A stretch of DNA of 11,806 nt from Larix sibirica (Eukaryota; Streptophyta; Pinopsida; Pinales; Pinaceae). Location of the stretch: NCBI GenBank assembly GCA_004151065.3, contig NWUY0300009222.1, positions 1 to 11,806 on the forward strand, given 5' to 3'. The position numbers and the translations under genes are program-made. The notes below the pieces were generated by a model. The model was given only the letters and a program-made list of their open reading frames with translations. It did not search any database and had not been told where the DNA came from. Below, in pieces: positions 7,999-11,806 of this stretch. The first letter of the stretch is position 1. Every line of letters starts with the position of its first letter.

Positions 7999-10900
7999 GG
8001 TTTATCTGATCATAGGCGTATTCTTTTGTCTTTGGAGATACAGGAACAAAAACATGCTTCCCCCTTTAAGTATAACCCGATTTGGCTCAAGGAGGAAGCT
8101 TATGTGAAGATGGTAAAGGATTTATGGTCTCATGTGAGTATTACCGACTCAGATTCATGTATGAAACAAATGGTGAATAACTTGATAAGGGTGAAGAAGG
8201 CCTCCAAAGAATGGGCAAAAGAATTCCAAGCTAGACAATAGACCCAGTTCGAAGAAGGAATAAAAGAAGTATACGAGCAGAACTCCTCTGGGGTATTTTC
8301 TGAGGATGAGTTAAAAAAACTGAAAACTCTTGAAGGAAGGCGATCTGAGTTATTGGCCAAGGAAGAACAGTTATGGAGGCTCAAAAGCAGAGCAATTTGG
8401 ATAGCTGAGGGCGACAACAACACGAAATTCTTTCATAGGTTTGTTGCCCATAGGAGAAGTGTCAACACAATAACTGAGATTCAGAATGAGCAAGGGTTAA
8501 GGGTCTGTTCTTTCAAAGAGAAGGCTGAGGCAGGGGTTTCATATTTCAGCACATTGTTTAAAGAGCCTGAGGGATGTCCCATTCAAGAAATACTCCAAGT
8601 CCTAAGTTTATTCCCTACATCGGTCACTAATGAGATGAATGAGTCTTTATCTAAGGAAGTCTCGGAGGAGGAATTAAACATTATGTTCACTCTTTTCAGA
8701 AAGGAAAGAGTCTACGGCCTGATGGGTTCACTATAGAGTTTTTTTAAGGATTCTTTGAGTTACTAAAAGAAGATCTTCTGAAGGTAGTCCAAGAATCTCA
8801 GCGATCTGGGAAGGTATTAGGGGCAATGAATTCAACATTCATAACTCTAAAATCCCAAAAAAGCATAAGCCCTCAATTTTTGGAGATTTTAGGCCAATCT
8901 CCTGTTGCAATGTAGTTTATAAGATAATTGCTAAGACAATAGCATAGAGGTTGAAGCCCATCTTAAGCCAAATCATCTCAGAACTGCAATTCGGGTTCTT
9001 GTTTGATAGACAAATTCATGATGAGGTCTCTTTGGCCCAAGAGGCCATACACTCGATAAACAAGAACAAAGTGAGCTCCTTTGCACTGAAACTGGACCTT
9101 TATGTGTCTTTTACTCATCCAGTTGGGCTTCTCAGTGGAACTGGTGAACTGGATTACGGGATGTGTCACCTCCACCTCCTTTGCGGTCTTAATCAATGGG
9201 CCCCCATCCCCTTTCTTTAGACCTTCTAGGGGACTGAGGCAAGGTTGTCCTCTCTCTCCGTTCTTGTTTTTACTAGTGGTTGAGGCTCTGAGTAAGCTGG
9301 TTCAGAGGGCCAAGAGAGAAGGATCACTAAAAGGGGTATTTGTTTTTGAATCAGTGGAGCTGACTCATATTCTCTTTGTGGATGATGGAAGGATCTTTGG
9401 AGAACCCGCAAGTGATCTCTCAGATTTTACAGCTTTACAAGAAGGCCACTGGGATGGTAATAAATGTGGAAAAATCAAGTTTAAGTGTCAACAGGATCTC
9501 AGAGGATATGCAGCAGAGATTTGGGGAAGAGGTTGCTTTTGCCCTAAAACTTATGAGCAATGGTTTCAAATACCTGGGGTTTAATCTTAAGCCAAATGCC
9601 TACTCTTATAGATATTGGTTATGGCTGTATAAAAAGGTGGAAGCCCGAATTTCTTGTTGGGCCAATCGGTTTATGTCATGAGGAGGCCGTTTGATTCTAT
9701 TAAAAGTTGTATTGCAGAGTATTCCAGGAACCAGTATATTGGGCCTCCATCACCTATATCCCCAAGGGGATTTGGACCAAGATCCGAAAGAAATGTTTTT
9801 CATTCCTATGGACTGCAAGCAAACAAAAAGAAGGGATCCCATTGGTGAAATGGTCTAAAGTGGCTAATCTAAAGGAACTAGGAGGATGGGCGATAAAGAA
9901 CCTGGTTTTGTTCAGTCAGTCCCTGGCAGCTTAGTCTCTATGGAGGCTGGCTCAAAACACTAACTCTTTGTGGGGGAAAGCTATGATGTCCAAGTATTGC
10001 CCTAACTCCTCTATAATCGATTGGTTTAGGAGGAGGGACAAAAACCATAAGGGAGGATCAGTAGGATGGAAAGCGTTAGTATTCTCCTTTCCTTTAGTTG
10101 GGCAATGGACGGCATGGAAGATAGGCAATGGCAGGAGTGTCAGAGTTGGGGAAGACACCTCGGTTGGAGTAGGGGATGTATATACTCTTTCTGAGAACAT
10201 TATAAGACAGCTCAAAATCCTTCATATTCACTCCGGCAGATGCGAGGTTGTTGTTTCATCAAGAAGGAGGAAGAGATAAATGGAAATCTGCTCACGTACT
10301 GGGCTTGGAAGGGGATATTGGAAGGGAATGGACAGTTTATATCTCTCAATTGGAGGCCAGCTTCATCTCGCTAGATGACAACAAAGAAGACAGATTAGTA
10401 TGGACCAAGAATAGCTCGACAGGAGAATTCTCTGCTAAATTGGGATATGAGGCCTATGCCTTGAACTCCTTCAATGGGGAAAAGAATGGTGGTGGCCTGT
10501 AATTTGGAAAATCGCAGGGCCTTTAAAAGCAAAGATAACCCTGTGGCTAGCACTGAGCAACAAGTTGTTGACTTGGGAATATCTGCTAAAAAGAGGCTGG
10601 TCAGGCCCGAGCAGGTGTGTTTTATGCCATTCAAGTTGTGAAACCTTACCTCATTTATTTGTCACTTGTCCATATGCAGAAACTGTATGGAACGCGGCCT
10701 CAAAGGAACTGAGCAACACAGGGATGCTGATGCAGTCTTCTTTGGTCCAGTGTTGTCAAAAATGGTGGAGGAACACAACGGTACGCTGTTTTGAAGCTTT
10801 TCCTCCTCTGTTTACTTACGGAATTTGGTGGGCAAGAAACTCTGCCATTTTTTTAAACAGAAGGATCCCCAACGAAGTTACCTCGGCAATGATTGTGCAA

Positions 10901-11416
10901 TGGACAAGAGAGCATAAAACGGAGGAGAAGAAAAAAAAGACCAGACACCTGATTCACCCAAGCATAGATAAGAGATATCCATGGGCATATTTTGATGGAG
11001 CCAGCCAAGGGGAGACACCATTGGGAGGTTCAGGAGCAGTATTATATTCAACAGAGGAAGCAAAGATAAACATTCGCTATGGGCCTGGTCACTGCTCCAA
11101 TAACAAGGCAGAACTAGCAGCACTCTGGTCAGTAGTTAATGCAGCATTAGCCCGGACTATAACAAATTTGCAGTTATTTGGTGACTCAAAAATGGTCATC
11201 GAATGGGCCAACAACTGGATTCAAATAAGAGCTCATTTACAACATCTGTTAGAGATCATCAAAAGGCAGATAGGAATGTTTTCTAAAATCTCGTTCAGAC
11301 ATGTGTACAGAGAATTAAATGAGAAAGCGGACGCTCTTTTAAAGAGTGCATTGATGTTGGCCCCAGAAGAGTTAGCAGAAGAAGAACAAGGGGCACGGCC
11401 TCAAAACAGCATTTAA
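7999..11416 (+). pseudogene. LINE ORF2 polyprotein, reverse transcriptase part decayed
   Basis: ORF2 normally encodes endonuclease, reverse transcriptase and, in this plant lineage, RNase H for target-primed reverse transcription. Landmarks: SDH at 8005-8013, WIAEGDNNTKFFHRF near 8398, PDGF at 8718, IPKKHKPSIFGDFRPISCCN from 8852, KLDL (motif A aspartate) near 9090, SRGLRQGCPLSPFLFLLVVE near 9230, FVDD (motif C, family F[AV]DD) at 9375-9386, FKYLGF near 9570, GGRLILLK near 9682 and YIPKGIW near 9752. In-frame stops are at 8239 (TAG), 8745 (TAA), 8945 (TAG), 9679 (TGA) and 9932 (TAG). The frame changes near 8700, 8850, 9100, 9410, 9730, 10240 and 10480. Residues after KLDL are missing, so motif A is damaged. 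The element cannot make a working polymerase. Confidence 0.93.
10487..11416 (+). CDS. Open 3' segment of LINE ORF2: zf-RVT zinc finger plus RNase H
   Basis: This 930-nt frame has no lesions and starts at TGGTGGTGGCCTGTAATT (WWWPVIWKIAGPLKAKITLW), though no ATG of its own opens it there. A zf-RVT finger follows: RCVLC...LPHLFVTCPY, spacing CX2C-X8-HX4C (10616-10669). A linker with an EEKKKK tract leads to an RNase H domain at about 10979-11350. Its four acidic residues are present: FDGAS (Asp), NNKAELAAL (Glu), FGDSKMVIEW (Asp) and ELNEKADAL (Asp), preceded by RHVYRE. RNase H removes RNA from RNA-DNA hybrids. Plant L1 elements are known to have acquired an archaea-like RNase H here, and the GDSK...H...N..AD pattern fits that type (RVT_3). 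Most likely a part of the dead ORF2 rather than a host gene. Confidence 0.85.
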   Translation, partial: WWWPVIWKIAGPLKAKITLWLALSNKLLTWEYLLKRGWSGPSRCVLCHSSCETLPHLFVTCPYAETVWNAASKELSNTGMLMQSSLVQCCQKWWRNTTVRCFEAFPPLFTYGIWWARNSAIFLNRRIPNEVTSAMIVQWTREHKTEEKKKKTRHLIHPSIDKRYPWAYFDGASQGETPLGGSGAVLYSTEEAKINIRYGPGHCSNNKAELAALWSVVNAALARTITNLQLFGDSKMVIEWANNWIQIRAHLQHLLEIIKRQIGMFSKISFRHVYRELNEKADALLKSALMLAPEELAEEEQGARPQNSI

Positions 11417-11594
11417 ATTCAGTTTGAAAAAAGATGATCATGAAGCAGAGCGAAGATTAAAAGATTGAAAAGAAAGGAGCATTATGTAACTAAATTTTGT
11501 ATGAGAACAGAAATGATATAATGCAAGACACTCATGAAGGAGTAAAAGCCTCTGTATACAGAGCTGTTGGAATGTACATTGTAAAGATCTAGGA

Positions 11595-11672
11595 ATAGTA
11601 ATGGAAGTCTGATTTTGAGGATAGACAATGTAAGTCCGTTTTGTGGACAGATAATGTAAGTCCATCCTGTGG
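11595..11672 (+). repeat. 26-nt minisatellite, three units, in LINE 3' UTR
   Basis: Units are 11595-11620, 11621-11646 and 11647-11672. The last two share AATGTAAGTCC and TGTGG. The first is more diverged (AATGGAAGTCTG...TTTTGAGG). A partial fourth (ACAG) follows. Confidence 0.85.
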
Positions 11673-11694
11673 ACAGTCTATGTTATTCAATATG

Positions 11695-11700
11695 AATAAA
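11695..11700 (+). promoter_or_regulatory. Poly(A) signal AATAAA of the LINE
   Basis: TATGAATAAAAG lies 17 nt before the terminal A run, the expected place for the LINE transcript's polyadenylation signal. A T-rich stretch (GATTTTTTTC) lies between. Confidence 0.65.
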
Positions 11701-11716
11701 AGATTTTTTTCTACGG

Positions 11717-11725
11717 AAAAAAAAA
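11717..11725 (+). other. LINE terminal A tail (A9)
   Basis: CTACGG is followed by nine A residues, then TACATGAGC, which I take as host flank. The short tail suits an old insertion. The last 81 bases (11726-11806) hold nothing I can recognise. Confidence 0.6.
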
Positions 11726-11806
11726 TACATGAGCAGACTTTGGAGATTTTGTCTCTAACGCTTTGGAATCATTGATTAGAATCTTTAAAATATTGTTTTT
11801 TCTTTA

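Larger units (their letters stand above)
11417..11716 (+). other. LINE 3' UTR
   Basis: This is 300 nt of A-rich noncoding sequence between the ORF2 stop and the A tail. It has no ORF resembling a protein. It holds a 26-nt minisatellite at 11595-11672 and a poly(A) signal. Confidence 0.75.
7993..11725 (+). mobile_element. 5'-truncated plant L1-type LINE with RNase H
   Basis: The element carries, in order, the tail of an endonuclease domain (SDHRRILLS), a pre-RT linker (FKYNPIWL, then LWRLKSRAIWIAEGDNNTKF), reverse transcriptase, a zf-RVT zinc finger, RNase H, a 3' UTR, AATAAA and a nine-base A run. The 5' UTR, ORF1 and nearly all of the endonuclease are missing, so it is 5'-truncated or cut by the adjacent LTR. 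It lies on the strand opposite to NOL10. I found no target-site duplication: the 3' flank TACATGAGCAGACTTT has no partner before 7993. The retrotransposon identity is certain and the 5' edge approximate. Confidence 0.92.

Noticed and set aside
7245-8005. Five-base target duplication around the LTR
   Set aside because: TCTAC before 7254 and GCCTA after 7992 do not match, so a simple solo LTR cannot be claimed.
8978-9411. Minus-strand open frames within the LINE
   Set aside because: Antisense shadows of the reverse transcriptase reading frames, which have clear family motifs.

Overview
This is a eukaryotic nuclear window from a land plant. The evidence is spliced exons with plant-type peptide sequence, an L1-type LINE whose ORF2 ends in a plant-style RNase H domain, and a Copia-like LTR. 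The long, repeat-filled introns would suit a large-genome seed plant, possibly a gymnosperm, but the species and clade cannot be fixed from sequence alone. There is no sign of bacterial operons, tRNA, rRNA or CRISPR.

The one cellular gene is on the minus strand between 838 and 3136. Five exons (3136-3078, 2892-2772, 2541-2473, 1222-1170, 946-838) splice in frame into about 137 codons. They encode the middle of the WD40 region of a NOL10/Enp2-type nucleolar protein (Arabidopsis EDA7 family, SSU processome). The first residues read here follow the family's conserved 'LEQ' and the last lie in a WD40 'RIWDPET' strand. The N-terminal exons must lie upstream (higher coordinates) and the C-terminal exons beyond base 1. 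One intron (2472-1223) uses a GC donor.

Bases 3137-7253 carry no recognisable exon. They hold a 134-nt-period tandem duplication (3161-3422), a noncoding plus-strand G-rich block that may be a decayed LTR-type element (about 3781-5517, ending in a perfect hairpin and CCAACA), a (GT)9 microsatellite and a nested direct repeat (6328-6625).

Bases 7254-7992 look like a Copia-type LTR on the minus strand: TG...CA ends, TATA box, poly(A) signal, the U5 hallmark GGTTTTCCCC...GGGGTTTCC, and a degenerate primer-binding site just outside. Its putative U3 is packed with GGAGCG/CGCTCC modules forming long hairpins.

Bases 7993-11725 are a 5'-truncated plant L1 LINE on the plus strand. It begins at the last motif (SDH) of the endonuclease and runs through a broken reverse transcriptase, a zf-RVT zinc finger and an RNase H domain to a 3' UTR with a 26-nt minisatellite, AATAAA and a short A tail. 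The reverse transcriptase part carries at least five in-frame stops and about seven frame breaks, yet the last 930 nt (zinc finger plus RNase H) are fully open. If the missing NOL10 5' exons lie beyond 11806, both transposons sit in one NOL10 intron of more than 8.6 kb, with the LINE antisense to the gene.
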